Shown: positions 8,064-17,454, counted from the stretch's first letter. The stretch is DNA of 64,000 nucleotides from Brevundimonas sp. (GCA_027531145.1 JAPZRF010000006.1:1-64000), one strand, 5' to 3'. Made by a program: numbers and translations. Notes: generated by a model from the sequence alone, not told the origin.

Positions 8064-9407
8064 ATGGACAACAGTGCTGGTCTGCCAGATCGCGACAACG
8101 AAGCCGCTGTTTCACCCGGTACGATGCGCTGGGCCTGGTACGGGCTCGCCGTGCTGGCCACTGCAATGGTCTTTTCGTTGGTGAATCTGCAGATGATTTA
8201 CCTGCTGGCCGAACCTTTCAAACGTGATCTCGAACTAAGTGACAGCGAGGTGGGACTGTTGACCGGCCTGGCCCTGGGCCTGACGCTGTCCGTGATGACG
8301 TTTCCCATGGGCTGGCTGACAGACCGTACGAACCGCAAGATACTGCTGGCATTCTGCGTCGTGCTCTGGTCAGTTGGGACGGCCGGGGCCGGCCTGTCGC
8401 AGAACTACGCCCAGCTCTTTATCGCAGTCATGGGCCTCGGTGTCGGCGAGGCTGTTCTCGGGCCAATCGTTTATTCTATCATTCCGGACCTTTTTCCGGA
8501 GAAGCGCCGCGTCCTTGCCAACTACATCTTCTTCCTGGCTTCCGTGCTGGGTGCTGCGATTGGCCTGACGATCGGCGGCGCGCTCATAGCAGCTATTGAT
8601 GCCTGGAAGGACTCCGGCCCGGTCTTTCCCGCCGATCTTGAGACCTGGCGGATCGCCATGATCGCCTCCGCGGTCCCGGGCGTCTTGATAGCGCCGGCCA
8701 TTCTCGTGATGCGCCTTGAGCGAAAAGGGCCTTCTGCCGCCGCCGGAGGCGAATGGGGCATGATCATCGCTTTTGTTCGGCGCCATGCCCGTACACTCAT
8801 CGGCGTGTTTTTCGGCTTTGGACTGTCATATTCGGCCAAGAGCACGATGTTCATCTGGGCACCGTCGATGCTCATCCGCGTGTTCAGGGAAGGAGAAGCT
8901 GCCGTCGGCGTCAAGCTCGGCCTCGTCACAGCGGTGTCGACCGTGATCGGCGTACTGGGCTCCGGCCTCGCCTATCGAGCACTCAGTCCCAAACTCGGCG
9001 CTGTGACCGCTTTGCGCGTGGCCCAGGCCAGCCTCACGGTTGCGGCTCTTGTGCTTCCCGGGCTTTTGATCAGTCAAAGCCTGTTTCAGGCCTATGCGGT
9101 CCTGTTCATGTTCTCTGCGGCCTCGGTCGCGGCGATGAGCCTTTCGCCGACCATGCTTCAGGACATATCCCCTGCCCCGGCACGAGGCCGCTTGGTGGCG
9201 GCCGGCGGCTTGGTCTCGATCGGCTTCGGCGCGCTAACGCCGGTCGCGGTCGGTTATGCATCCGACCTTCTGCCAGGCAAAGGCGCGGGTCTGCTCGAGG
9301 CTATGGTCATTGTCGGGGCACCCCTGCTCTTCTTGAGCTGCGCTATTCTGTGGTTCGCGGAAAAGACCATCTCGGCGACAATCGCCGACGCAAAGCAGCT
9401 GTCCTGA
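8064..9407 (+). CDS. Major facilitator superfamily transporter
   Basis: A 447-residue integral membrane protein with 12 predicted transmembrane segments and the MFS motif A in the loop after helix 2 (GWLTDRTNRKILL). The second half carries a related but weaker motif. The start ATG 8064 is preceded by AGGGGAAG. Similar spinster-like MFS proteins in alphaproteobacteria move organic anions, sugars or amino-acid derivatives, and the substrate is not readable here. Because its promoter overlaps that of the TonB receptor, it is probably the inner-membrane partner for the same compound or its periplasmic fragments. It converges with the fusion peptidase gene, 85 bases apart. Confidence 0.88.
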   Translation: MDNSAGLPDRDNEAAVSPGTMRWAWYGLAVLATAMVFSLVNLQMIYLLAEPFKRDLELSDSEVGLLTGLALGLTLSVMTFPMGWLTDRTNRKILLAFCVVLWSVGTAGAGLSQNYAQLFIAVMGLGVGEAVLGPIVYSIIPDLFPEKRRVLANYIFFLASVLGAAIGLTIGGALIAAIDAWKDSGPVFPADLETWRIAMIASAVPGVLIAPAILVMRLERKGPSAAAGGEWGMIIAFVRRHARTLIGVFFGFGLSYSAKSTMFIWAPSMLIRVFREGEAAVGVKLGLVTAVSTVIGVLGSGLAYRALSPKLGAVTALRVAQASLTVAALVLPGLLISQSLFQAYAVLFMFSAASVAAMSLSPTMLQDISPAPARGRLVAAGGLVSIGFGALTPVAVGYASDLLPGKGAGLLEAMVIVGAPLLFLSCAILWFAEKTISATIADAKQLS

Positions 9408-9492
9408 CCAACAGACTGCGTGCCGCAGCCAAAACTGCCACCAACGGATAATCCCCTGTCAGGGCTAACGGACCAGTTCGAGTGAAGTCGGC

Positions 9493-12400
9493 TCAGTCAT
9501 CAGAGGTCGGCAGAAGGTCGAAGCGCTTCAGCAGAGCATCAGGGTTGGGGTCGCGGCCAAGGAATTCGCGGACGGCCTGATCGGCCGTGAGCGTGTTTGC
9601 CGGTTCAAGGATGAGCCTGCGGTAACGCGCATTGAGCGTTTCATCGTAGAGCCCGTCTTTCGACGCGAGGAACTGCTCGGCAATGTCAGCAGCGATCATG
9701 TCTGACCAGTAGTATGTATAGACACCTGCTGCATATTCCGGGCTGAATGTGTGGAAAGCGTGCGAAACGGCGAGCAGCGGCGCGACGGACGCCGGCGCGC
9801 CCAGATCCGCGATCAGTTTCGCTTCCACAGCCTGTGCGTCGATCTCGCGCCCGTCGGCCTGCAGATGGAGGTGCATGTCCGTGATAGCCGTCAGCAGATA
9901 GTCCAGGGTGACCGAGAACACCCGGTCGAACTGCACGGACGCCTTGAGGTTTCCGATCAAGGTGTCGCTTATGGAAGCGCCCGTTTCGACGTGGCGCAAA
10001 TGGCGCCGCATGAGCGTCTCGTCCATGAACCAGCGCTCGTGGAACAGAGCAGGCGCTTCGATGAAATCCCAGGGCAGGGTGTATGTCCCGAGCGAAGGAT
10101 ACGGTGCCGTATTCGAAAGTGTATGGAGCGTATGGCCGAACTCGTGGAAGATCACGTTCGCGCGCTCAAACGGCATGGTCGCAGGCTTTCCCTCCTGAGG
10201 CGGTATTGCGCTGGAGTGGAGCACAACGAGCGGCAATACGTCGCCGTCGAAGCTCGAAGCGGCACGGTACTGCGAAGCCCAGCTGGACGGGCGTTTGCCC
10301 TCGCGCTGGAAGAGGTCCATCCAGAGAACGCCCGCAATCTTACCATCCTGGCGCACCTCATAGACTTCGATTTCCGGTGCGACCGTCTCGATGTCGGCGA
10401 GACGCCCGAAAGTGAAGCCATAGGCGCGCCCGGCCGCGTCAAACATGGCCGCACGCACATTTTCGAGGGTGAGGTATGGCTCGATGTCGCGGATCGAAAA
10501 CCCGATCTCCGCCTCGCGGAGCTTCTCTCGATAGAACAGGCGGTCATGGGCCGCGATCGCGAAATCCGCGCCTTCGGCATCGGCCAGCACTTGCATCCGC
10601 TCCAGTTCGCTTTCTGTAACAGCGAGGATAAGCTCCCAGCTCTGCAGCATCATATCGAGAGGCCGTTCCGGTTTTCCCGCCATACGCGCCGCAGTCTGGT
10701 AGGCAGCAAAATTCGCATAGCCCATGAGAGCAGCCTTCTCTCCGCGCAGAGAAAGGATTTCAGTCATGACCGGAGCGTTGTCATGAATGCCATCAAATCC
10801 GCCGCGACCGATCCAGAGATCCCAGACCTGTTTGCGCAGCGCCCGGTCTTCGGCAAACTGTAGCACGGGCCAGACCGATGGACGCCGGATTGCGATGGCA
10901 AACTCGCCGTCGCGTCCGCGGCTCGCCGCTTCGCTACGGGCCGCTTCCACCTCGACCGGCGTCAGTCCCTTCAGGCGCGCTTCGTCTTCCACATAGACGA
11001 CAAGGTCTCCTTCCTGGGCAACAACGTTGGCGCTGAAGGCTGCCTGCAGCAGCGCGAGCCGTGTCTCGATTTCCGCGAGACGCCTGGATTCTGCCTCTCC
11101 GAGCGCCGCGCCGCGGTGACGCAGATCAGATGCGATCACCGCTGTGAGGCGGGCGGCCACGGGATCCGGAGCACTGTCCGGTAGTCCCGCCTCGATTGCT
11201 TCAATACGTGCGAACAACGCCGAGTTCGCGACGATCTCTGCCTCGAGGGCCGCGATCAGCGGATTGATCGCTGCAGCGACTTCGCCCACCTCCGGGGTGC
11301 GCGCAGTTGATGCAAAAAGATTCAAGAGCGCCTGACAGCGTGCAAGCCGAGTGCCCGCCCGTTCATAGGCGAGCACGGTATTCTCGAAAGTCGCGGGTGC
11401 CGGATCAACGCTGATGGCTTCGATCGAGGCGCGCTTTTCCGCAATTGCGGTCAGGCAGGCTGCCTCTATCCGATCGGGCGTCACGCGGCTGACGGGCGGC
11501 AGGCCGCCATAGGGTCCCGGCCACTCAAGCAAGGTTTCGATCATGGGATCGGGAAGACTCCGCTCGTCCGTTGCATTGTTGTTGACAGCACGACGAAAGT
11601 CCGGCGCTTCGTAAATGACGTTACCGCCCGTAAATTCTGGAGCGTACATCAACGTCGCGTCTGAGCTGACACGGAGCAGCGGCAGGCCGCCATATGGTCC
11701 TGGCCCCTCGAGCAAGGATTCGATCATGGGACCGGGAAGATTCAGCCCGACTATTATCTCGTTGATGACAGGAGGAAGAAAGTCCGGAGCTTCGTAAATG
11801 AAGTTATGTCCGGTACCTTCAGGTGCGTAGATCCGCGTCGCGTTTGAGCTAGCTCTAAGAAATTGCTCGCGTGTTATCCTCAGGAACCGTAAAAAACGTT
11901 CCGCCTGATCGGGATCTTTGGCAATCATTGCAGCGTATTGATCGATCTGCGGCTCAGCACGCGGCGCAATCAGGAAAAGCGGCAGATCACCCAGATCGCC
12001 CTCAAAGACATGAGTTTCGAACGCGAGTTCAGCAAACCCATCAGGCGTCAGCTCAGAATATATTGACGCGCTCGCAAAGTGAATTCCGGCCCGATTGTTG
12101 AGTGCCTCCAATGTTTCACGAGGCGCTGCAAGAACGTCCGGCTCGCCGTTCCGGTTTCGTGGCGGGGTGTACCGATTAAACCCATACAAGCCAAACAGAT
12201 ATCGCCACCCGGCGCTTCGCGACATGGTTTCCAGTGAACCGAGGCCAGTACGGTCGAGCCCGTACATCAAGACATCGGGCGGGGTAGGATCGAGCAGGAT
12301 CAGCGCTGCCGTTCGGTCCGGATACCTCCGGGCAATGTTTGCAGCGAGCAGCCCGCCGAAGGAATGACCGACAAATATGAACGGGCCTTCCTCGCCCGCC

Positions 12401-12864
12401 GCGTCGAGTGCTGCGATCATTTCATCCGCTTCACGCGCCGTTGTCCTCGGGAACCGGCCGGTGTCACTCCATCCTGTGCCGGGTCGGTCAATCAGAACGC
12501 TGCGGTGCCTGGTTCTGAGTTCAGCGTGGAAAGGATACATTGAGAGCCCGCCGGCATGCCCCCCGCCAAACCAGACGAGGGTCGCCCGGCTTTCCGGCCC
12601 CTCCGCAATCAAATGGATGCGCGTGCCATGCACGTTGACGAACTCTCCGGGTGCCGGAAAGTCAGCGCCGAGGGCGGCAAGGCGCACCAGATGGCTCATC
12701 GAGCCCAGGGCTGCCACGATCGAAACCCCTGCCAGAGCCAGGCCGGCGTAGCGCGCCGGCTTCGGCACGAAGCGGGTCAACGCGATGCCGGCCGCGATCC
12801 CGAGGCTGGCGATCAGAAGCCCGGCATACTCCTGGCTCGCTAAGGCGAAAATCACTGCATCCAT
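9493..12864 (-). CDS. Fusion of membrane-anchored alpha/beta hydrolase and M3 peptidase
   Basis: A 1123-residue two-enzyme protein. Residues about 8-60 hold two hydrophobic helices. About 65-360 form an alpha/beta hydrolase (VGHSFGG with S168; late His H353 in GTGHNFIYE). About 440-1123 form a peptidyl-dipeptidase/oligopeptidase of family M3, with zinc motif HEFGH at 907-911 and DFIEAP following as the third-ligand region. Between them a 61-residue segment is duplicated (see the repeat entry). ATG 12864 is preferred: GGGGA is seven bases upstream. Promoter and operator sites lie at 12917-12958. The protein probably tethers peptide cleavage and an ester or amide hydrolysis to the membrane. The frame is open throughout, so the fusion does not result from a stop readthrough. 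Confidence 0.85.
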   Translation of the reverse strand: MDAVIFALASQEYAGLLIASLGIAAGIALTRFVPKPARYAGLALAGVSIVAALGSMSHLVRLAALGADFPAPGEFVNVHGTRIHLIAEGPESRATLVWFGGGHAGGLSMYPFHAELRTRHRSVLIDRPGTGWSDTGRFPRTTAREADEMIAALDAAGEEGPFIFVGHSFGGLLAANIARRYPDRTAALILLDPTPPDVLMYGLDRTGLGSLETMSRSAGWRYLFGLYGFNRYTPPRNRNGEPDVLAAPRETLEALNNRAGIHFASASIYSELTPDGFAELAFETHVFEGDLGDLPLFLIAPRAEPQIDQYAAMIAKDPDQAERFLRFLRITREQFLRASSNATRIYAPEGTGHNFIYEAPDFLPPVINEIIVGLNLPGPMIESLLEGPGPYGGLPLLRVSSDATLMYAPEFTGGNVIYEAPDFRRAVNNNATDERSLPDPMIETLLEWPGPYGGLPPVSRVTPDRIEAACLTAIAEKRASIEAISVDPAPATFENTVLAYERAGTRLARCQALLNLFASTARTPEVGEVAAAINPLIAALEAEIVANSALFARIEAIEAGLPDSAPDPVAARLTAVIASDLRHRGAALGEAESRRLAEIETRLALLQAAFSANVVAQEGDLVVYVEDEARLKGLTPVEVEAARSEAASRGRDGEFAIAIRRPSVWPVLQFAEDRALRKQVWDLWIGRGGFDGIHDNAPVMTEILSLRGEKAALMGYANFAAYQTAARMAGKPERPLDMMLQSWELILAVTESELERMQVLADAEGADFAIAAHDRLFYREKLREAEIGFSIRDIEPYLTLENVRAAMFDAAGRAYGFTFGRLADIETVAPEIEVYEVRQDGKIAGVLWMDLFQREGKRPSSWASQYRAASSFDGDVLPLVVLHSSAIPPQEGKPATMPFERANVIFHEFGHTLHTLSNTAPYPSLGTYTLPWDFIEAPALFHERWFMDETLMRRHLRHVETGASISDTLIGNLKASVQFDRVFSVTLDYLLTAITDMHLHLQADGREIDAQAVEAKLIADLGAPASVAPLLAVSHAFHTFSPEYAAGVYTYYWSDMIAADIAEQFLASKDGLYDETLNARYRRLILEPANTLTADQAVREFLGRDPNPDALLKRFDLLPTSDD
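11485..11850 (-). repeat. In-frame tandem duplication at the hydrolase/M3 peptidase junction
   Basis: Two adjacent 183-base units (11668-11850 and 11485-11667) encode residues 339-399 and 400-460 of the fusion protein. They align without gaps at about 37 of 60 amino acids. Each unit contains the hydrolase C-terminal stretch (Y-A-P-E...F/V-IYEAPDF) followed by the beginning of the M3 domain (PMIE-S/T-LLE...GPYGGLP). The second copy has Gly where the first has the catalytic-type His (H353). The duplicated block therefore spans the fusion point itself, which suggests an old tandem duplication after the two genes had been joined. Confidence 0.8.
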
Positions 12865-12916
12865 CGTCATTTCCCCGGTCCGCAGAACCCTCGGCACCGA
12901 CGATCAATGGGGTTCA

Positions 12917-12958
12917 TTGCCGCCGCAGATACAGTACTGTATGTTTTGGCTCTGTCAA
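12917..12958. promoter_or_regulatory. Divergent promoters around the best TetR operator
   Basis: The perfect 14-base palindrome ATACAGTACTGTAT lies at 12929-12942. On the minus strand TTGACA (12958-12953) stands 17 bases from ACTGTA within the palindrome, directed at the fusion peptidase. On the plus strand TTGCCG (12917-12922) stands 17 bases from TATGTT (12940-12945), directed at the oxidoreductase at 12991. This is the same layout as at 7909-7952: two opposed promoters sharing one operator. It is the reference copy for the motif. Confidence 0.7.
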
Positions 12959-12990
12959 ACCGCCCAGAAGCGAAACGATAGGAAGCGTAG

Positions 12991-14229
12991 ATGAGCCAGA
13001 GCGCCGATGTCGTCATCGTCGGGGGCGGCGTGATCGGCCTTTGCGTGGCGCTGTCGATCGCCCAACGCAGCCGCTTGAGTGTCACGATTCTCGAAAAGGG
13101 GCTTGCGACGGGCGAGGGATCAACGGGCGCAAGCTCAGCCGTTTGCCGCTTTCGGTACTCAAAGCAGGAAATGGTCGAGCTGGCGCGCGACGGGATCGCC
13201 GGTTACCAGAACTGGGCAGACTATCTGAAATGTTCTTCCCCCCTCGGAAAGTATCAGAGGCACGGCAATGTCTGGCTCGGCTTGAACCGCCACGCCTATG
13301 AAGGCGAAGTGGAGCGCCTCGGAAAACTGGGTGTTCGCGCGAGTTATCTCGACGACGCGGCGCTCTCTGAACTCTATCCCGCACTAAACCGGTGCGTGCG
13401 CCGACCGAAGTTTGAAACTGGCGAAGCGCACGTTTGCAGAGGCGGCGGTCGCCATCTTCTTGAATTCGACTCCGGCTACATGGAACCGGGTGACGTCCTT
13501 GTCGATCTCGTAAATGCCTGCCGCGCGCATGGCGTGACAATCCGTTTCCGATCAGAGGCAACAGTCATCAAGCAATCCGGCGGAACGGTAAAAGGCCTCG
13601 GACTTGCAGACGGCGATCGGATCACAACGGGCGTGATCGTAAACGCTGCCGGTCCGTGGTGTGGCCGGCTGATGCTGGCCGCCGGGATCGACAATCCTTG
13701 GCCGCTTCTGCCGACACGTGTCCAGATCGTGCAGATCGATCGGCCAGACGGACTTGAGGGTGACATCCCCATCTGCGCGGACCCGGCGTCAGGGATCTAC
13801 TTCAGGCCGGCGCGCGACGGCCATCAGATCATCGTCGGATCCCTTCTGGAGAAAGACGAGCGCGAGCATATCACTAATCCTGATTCATTTCTTAGACTGG
13901 CTGACGATACATTTATTCGAGAGAAGTTGTTTGCACTTGAGCACCGTATTGGCAAAATTGATTACAGCAAGACGATCAGGAGCTATTCTGGCTTGTACAC
14001 GATCAATAAAGCTGATGTTCATCCGGTTATAGGCCCGACACCGCTGTCGGGCTTCTACGTCGCAAACGGATTTAGCGGGCATGGTTTCAAGCTGGCACCA
14101 GCGATTGGCAGGCTGCTCGCTGCCCAGATCACGAGTAAGTCGCTACCCGGAGATCCGCAGATCGAACCGGAGTTCCTTGCCTTCGACAGAGCGCCGTTCC
14201 GGATAGAGACCAACAGCGTTCTAGCCTGA
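12991..14229 (+). CDS. FAD-dependent amine/amino-acid oxidoreductase (DAO family)
   Basis: A 412-residue member of the D-amino-acid oxidase/sarcosine oxidase family. The Rossmann dinucleotide motif VVIVGGGVIG lies at residues 6-15 and the C-terminal FAD signature region GFYVANGFSGHGFKLAPAIG near residue 350. Such flavoproteins oxidise secondary or D-amino acids to imino acids. There is no signal peptide. The start has GGAAG seven bases upstream. It is divergent from the fusion peptidase over a shared operator, so it may process an unusual residue (N-methyl, D- or cyclic amino acid) released from the imported peptide. The family is clear; the substrate is unknown. Confidence 0.85.
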   Translation: MSQSADVVIVGGGVIGLCVALSIAQRSRLSVTILEKGLATGEGSTGASSAVCRFRYSKQEMVELARDGIAGYQNWADYLKCSSPLGKYQRHGNVWLGLNRHAYEGEVERLGKLGVRASYLDDAALSELYPALNRCVRRPKFETGEAHVCRGGGRHLLEFDSGYMEPGDVLVDLVNACRAHGVTIRFRSEATVIKQSGGTVKGLGLADGDRITTGVIVNAAGPWCGRLMLAAGIDNPWPLLPTRVQIVQIDRPDGLEGDIPICADPASGIYFRPARDGHQIIVGSLLEKDEREHITNPDSFLRLADDTFIREKLFALEHRIGKIDYSKTIRSYSGLYTINKADVHPVIGPTPLSGFYVANGFSGHGFKLAPAIGRLLAAQITSKSLPGDPQIEPEFLAFDRAPFRIETNSVLA

Positions 14230-14757
14230 ACGACAAGGGCCGGAAGCTTTCTCGCCCAAAGCGGAGGCGGCGCTCCTGCTGGGTTATCTTGAGCCTCTGG
14301 TGAACAAAGCGAGCCAACCCCTACGGCACGTTGACGTGACCCCCCGAAGTGATCCCTGCCCCGGCCTTGGCCCGCGAGGGAAGAGAGTCTGGCCGACTAT
14401 CCAGAGCGAACCGCGATTTGTCGGAATCCGGATTCTCAAGTCAGCGGTGATGTGATTCATCCTGTCTGCCGGGCAGGAGGCCGGCGGTGATGACAGCTGC
14501 GTCTTCCATGGATCTCCGCGAGAGGGCTCTGGCCCACGAGGCAGCGGGCGAGACGCATCGGCAGATTGCCGAGGCGCCGCTGATCGCTCTCTCGTGTATC
14601 TCCAGGTAGGCCCGGCGCGAGCGGGAGACGGGCTCGCCCGCGCCGGCGCAGGACAGATGACCGCACCCCGACAGATCACTACATCAAACCGGACTCACGC
14701 CTGCAGCAGAGGGACCATCCACAGATGACAGCCCCCGACTGCCGCGACCGTGGCCGA
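14230..14757 (+). pseudogene. Intergenic stretch with IS630-type transposase remnant
   Basis: The only recognisable content is a decayed IS630-family transposase N-terminus from ATG 14490: MDLRERALAHEAAGETHRQI, then a TAG at 14609 and, in the same frame, RRERETGSPAPAQD before another stop. This matches the helix-turn-helix head of IS630 transposases (SxDLRERALA...TGSxAP). The catalytic DDE domain is absent. The sequence from 14230 to about 14480 shows nothing else I can assign. The fragment marks the boundary between the peptide module and the polyamine module. Confidence 0.65.
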
Positions 14758-16017
14758 CTACAGCCGGTCGCGCAGCGCATGCCAGGCGAGCCCGGCCACG
14801 GTCAGCGGCCAGCGCAGCAAGCGTCCGCCCGGGAACGGCGGCGTCGGCAGACGGGAGAGCAGTTCGACCCCGCCGGGCTCGCCAAGCACCGCCTCGGCCA
14901 GCAGCTTGCCGACATAGGGGGCCAGCATCACGCCCTGCCCCGAATAGCCTGAGGCTACCCGAACGGCCGGCGCAACCTCGCCGACGAACGGGACCCGGTT
15001 CATAGTGATGCCGAGGGTAGCACCCCAGGCGTGGTCAATCGGCACATCGGACAGCTGCGGATAGACCTTCAGCATGTGGCGACGCACAAAGCCGGCAAGG
15101 TCTGACGGAAATCCGGGCCGGTAGTTCTCGCCGCCGCCGAACAGCAGCCGGCCGTCAGGTGTCTTGCGGAAATAGTTCACGACGAAGCGGCTGTCGGCCA
15201 CTGCCGCATCCGAACGGATGATCGCCTCGGCCCGCTCGCCGAGCGGCGCGGTGGTTAGGATGAAGTTGTTGATCGGTATGACCCGGGCGCGAACTCTGCG
15301 GGCCATACGGTTCAAGGAGCCGTCGCCGGAGAGGATCAACTGGTCGCAGCTCACCTGGCCACAGGTCGTCTGAACCACGATCCTGCCACCCTCGCGCCGC
15401 CAGTCGAGGGCGCGGGTCTGCTCGTGGATCACGGCCCCGGCGACCATCGCGGCCTGGGCCATGCCCCGCGCCAGGTTGAGGGGGTGGAGGTGGGCCCCGT
15501 CGCGATCAATCACCCCTCCGTGATAGACTTGGGTCCCCAGCTCATGGGACAGATCTTCCGGCGCGATCAGGGCAAGCGCCTCACAGCCATAGACCTTCGC
15601 CATGTGCTCGATGTGGACTGCGTCCGCGGCCTCACCGTCAGGACGGTGGCGCGCATGGATCATGCCCGGCTTGAGATCGCAGGCGATGGCGTGGCCGGCG
15701 ATGATCGCCTGAAGGTGCCGTCGGGCATCCTCGGCCAGCTTCCAGAGCGCGAGGGCGTCGTCGCGGCCGACGGTCTGTTCAAGCCAGACCTGGTCGCGGC
15801 GCTGACCGGTATGGACCTGCCCGCCGTTCAGTCCGGAAGCCCCCGCCCCGACCCGGCCGGCCTCGAGCACGATCACTGACACGCTGCGGAGCGCCAGGCT
15901 CAGGGCCGCGCCCAGACCCGTAAAGCCCGCGCCGATCACGCAGACATCCGCCGACGCATCGCCGCGCAACAACGGCTGATCGGGGAAGGGCATTGCGGTG
16001 GTGGCGTAGTAGCTCAT
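14758..16017 (-). CDS. puuB: PuuB-like gamma-glutamylputrescine oxidase
   Basis: A 419-residue FAD flavoprotein of the DAO family. The dinucleotide motif VCVIGAGFTGLGAALSLA lies near residues 25-42 and GASGLNGGQV follows, matching the GASGRNGGQ motif of PuuB/OrdL oxidases. The C-terminus carries a GYSGQGVMLAP FAD signature. In the gamma-glutamylation route PuuB oxidises gamma-glutamylputrescine to the aldehyde with release of ammonia and peroxide. It is the last gene of the long minus-strand polyamine operon, 36 bases after the glutamine-synthetase-like gene, which supports the assignment over other DAO enzymes. Confidence 0.82.
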   Translation of the reverse strand: MSYYATTAMPFPDQPLLRGDASADVCVIGAGFTGLGAALSLALRSVSVIVLEAGRVGAGASGLNGGQVHTGQRRDQVWLEQTVGRDDALALWKLAEDARRHLQAIIAGHAIACDLKPGMIHARHRPDGEAADAVHIEHMAKVYGCEALALIAPEDLSHELGTQVYHGGVIDRDGAHLHPLNLARGMAQAAMVAGAVIHEQTRALDWRREGGRIVVQTTCGQVSCDQLILSGDGSLNRMARRVRARVIPINNFILTTAPLGERAEAIIRSDAAVADSRFVVNYFRKTPDGRLLFGGGENYRPGFPSDLAGFVRRHMLKVYPQLSDVPIDHAWGATLGITMNRVPFVGEVAPAVRVASGYSGQGVMLAPYVGKLLAEAVLGEPGGVELLSRLPTPPFPGGRLLRWPLTVAGLAWHALRDRL

Positions 16018-16053
16018 GGCCCTGCCCCGCCTTGGGGCAAGAATCTGATCGAC

Positions 16054-17454
16054 CTAAACATTCAGCAGCAGGAACTCGCGCTCCCACGGGCTGATGGTCC
16101 GCATGAAGGTCTCGTACTCGGCCTCCTTGACCTTGTCATAAGCCTGGCAGAAGTTGCTACCCAGGATCTCGACCAGGGGCTCGCAGGCCTCAAAGAGACG
16201 CAGGGACTCGCTGAGACTGCGCGGCAGCTCGATGCCCCGGACGCTGGCATCGGTCGCCACCGGATCGGAGGGGTTGAGGCCCTGCACCATGCCCAGATAG
16301 CCGGCCGCCAGGGCGGCGGCGATGGCGAGGTAGGGATTGGCATCCGACGACGGAATCCGGTTTTCCAGGCGGCGATTGGCCGGATTGGAGGGCGGCACGC
16401 GCAGGCCGCAGGTGCGGTTGTCATAGCCCCACTGGGTGTTGACCGGCGCGCCGCTGCCCCGGGCGATTCGGCGGTAGGAATTCACATAAGGGGCCAGGAT
16501 GGCCATGATCGCCGGCAGGTAGGTCTGCTGTCCGGCGATGAAGTTGTGGAACAGCGCCGTCTCCTCGCCCGTCCTGGGATGCGAGAACAGGTTGTGGCCG
16601 TCCGCGTCGACGATCGACTGGTGGATGTGCATGGCGCTGCCGGGTTCGGATGCCATAGGCTTGGCCATGAAGGTCGCGTAGATCTCATGTTCCAGTGCCA
16701 CCTCCCGGATGGTGCGCTTGAACATGAACACCTGGTCGGCCAGTTCCAGCGGCGGACCGTGCCTCAGATTGATCTCCATCTGGGCCACACCACTTTCGTG
16801 GATCAGCGTGTCAATCTCCAGACCCTGGCGTTCGGAGTACTCGTACATGTCCTCGAAAAGGGCATCGAACTCGTTGACCGCACTGATGGAATAGCCCTGG
16901 CGTCCGGTCTCGGGCCGGCCCGACCGTCCGATCGGGGGCTTGAGGGGATAGTCCGGGTCGATGTTGCGTTCGACGAGATAGAACTCCAGTTCCGGCGCGA
17001 CGATCGGGGTCCAATCCTTCCCGGCATACAGGGCCAGCACCCGGCGTAGCACCTGGCGGGGGCTCTCCTCGACCGGTCGCCCGTCCGGATGGAAGGCATC
17101 ATGGATCACTTGGGCCGTCGGATCCTGGGCCCAGGGTACCACGGCCAGGGTGGCCAGGTCAGGGGTCACGAAGATGTCGGTGTCGCTCTGCACGGCATTC
17201 ACCACGCCCTCGAACTCCGGGAAGTCGCCGGTGATCGTCTGGTAGAATATCGCCAGCGGCAGGTTCATCGTCGGCATCCCGAGGAACTTGCGCACCGGCA
17301 TGATCTTGCCGCGCGCCACCCCGGCCAGATCGGGCACCACGCACTCGATCTCCTCAATGTTCTGGCGAGCAAACCAGGCTTGCGCCTCCTCCAGCGAGGC
17401 TACGCCGCGGTTGATCCGCTGGTCGGGCTTGGCCTTCTTGTGCCTGGGCTTCAT
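16054..17454 (-). CDS. puuA: PuuA-like gamma-glutamylpolyamine synthetase (copy 1)
   Basis: A 466-residue glutamine-synthetase-fold enzyme of the PuuA type. Visible family motifs are the glutamates of APELEFYL, the MAKPM...GSAMHIHQS stretch (catalytic His region), NSYRRI, and the late RLENRIPSSDANPYLAIAA signature. PuuA ligates glutamate to an amine of putrescine using ATP. The start ATG overlaps the upstream aminotransferase stop (ATGA), indicating coupling. A second paralogue lies at 23964-25349; two copies may serve different amines, such as putrescine and spermidine or ethanolamine. The exact substrate is not decidable from sequence alone. Confidence 0.82.
   Translation of the reverse strand: MKPRHKKAKPDQRINRGVASLEEAQAWFARQNIEEIECVVPDLAGVARGKIMPVRKFLGMPTMNLPLAIFYQTITGDFPEFEGVVNAVQSDTDIFVTPDLATLAVVPWAQDPTAQVIHDAFHPDGRPVEESPRQVLRRVLALYAGKDWTPIVAPELEFYLVERNIDPDYPLKPPIGRSGRPETGRQGYSISAVNEFDALFEDMYEYSERQGLEIDTLIHESGVAQMEINLRHGPPLELADQVFMFKRTIREVALEHEIYATFMAKPMASEPGSAMHIHQSIVDADGHNLFSHPRTGEETALFHNFIAGQQTYLPAIMAILAPYVNSYRRIARGSGAPVNTQWGYDNRTCGLRVPPSNPANRRLENRIPSSDANPYLAIAAALAAGYLGMVQGLNPSDPVATDASVRGIELPRSLSESLRLFEACEPLVEILGSNFCQAYDKVKEAEYETFMRTISPWEREFLLLNV

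Noticed and set aside
324..14229. Microcystin-degradation (mlr) cluster
   Set aside because: No MlrA-type membrane protease or MlrC-like protein is seen; only the general idea of peptide breakdown is shared.
14300..14420. Possible further IS terminus (TGACGTGACCCCCCGAAG)
   Set aside because: It resembles an IS end by eye, but there is no partner end or transposase that fits, so it was not listed as a separate element.
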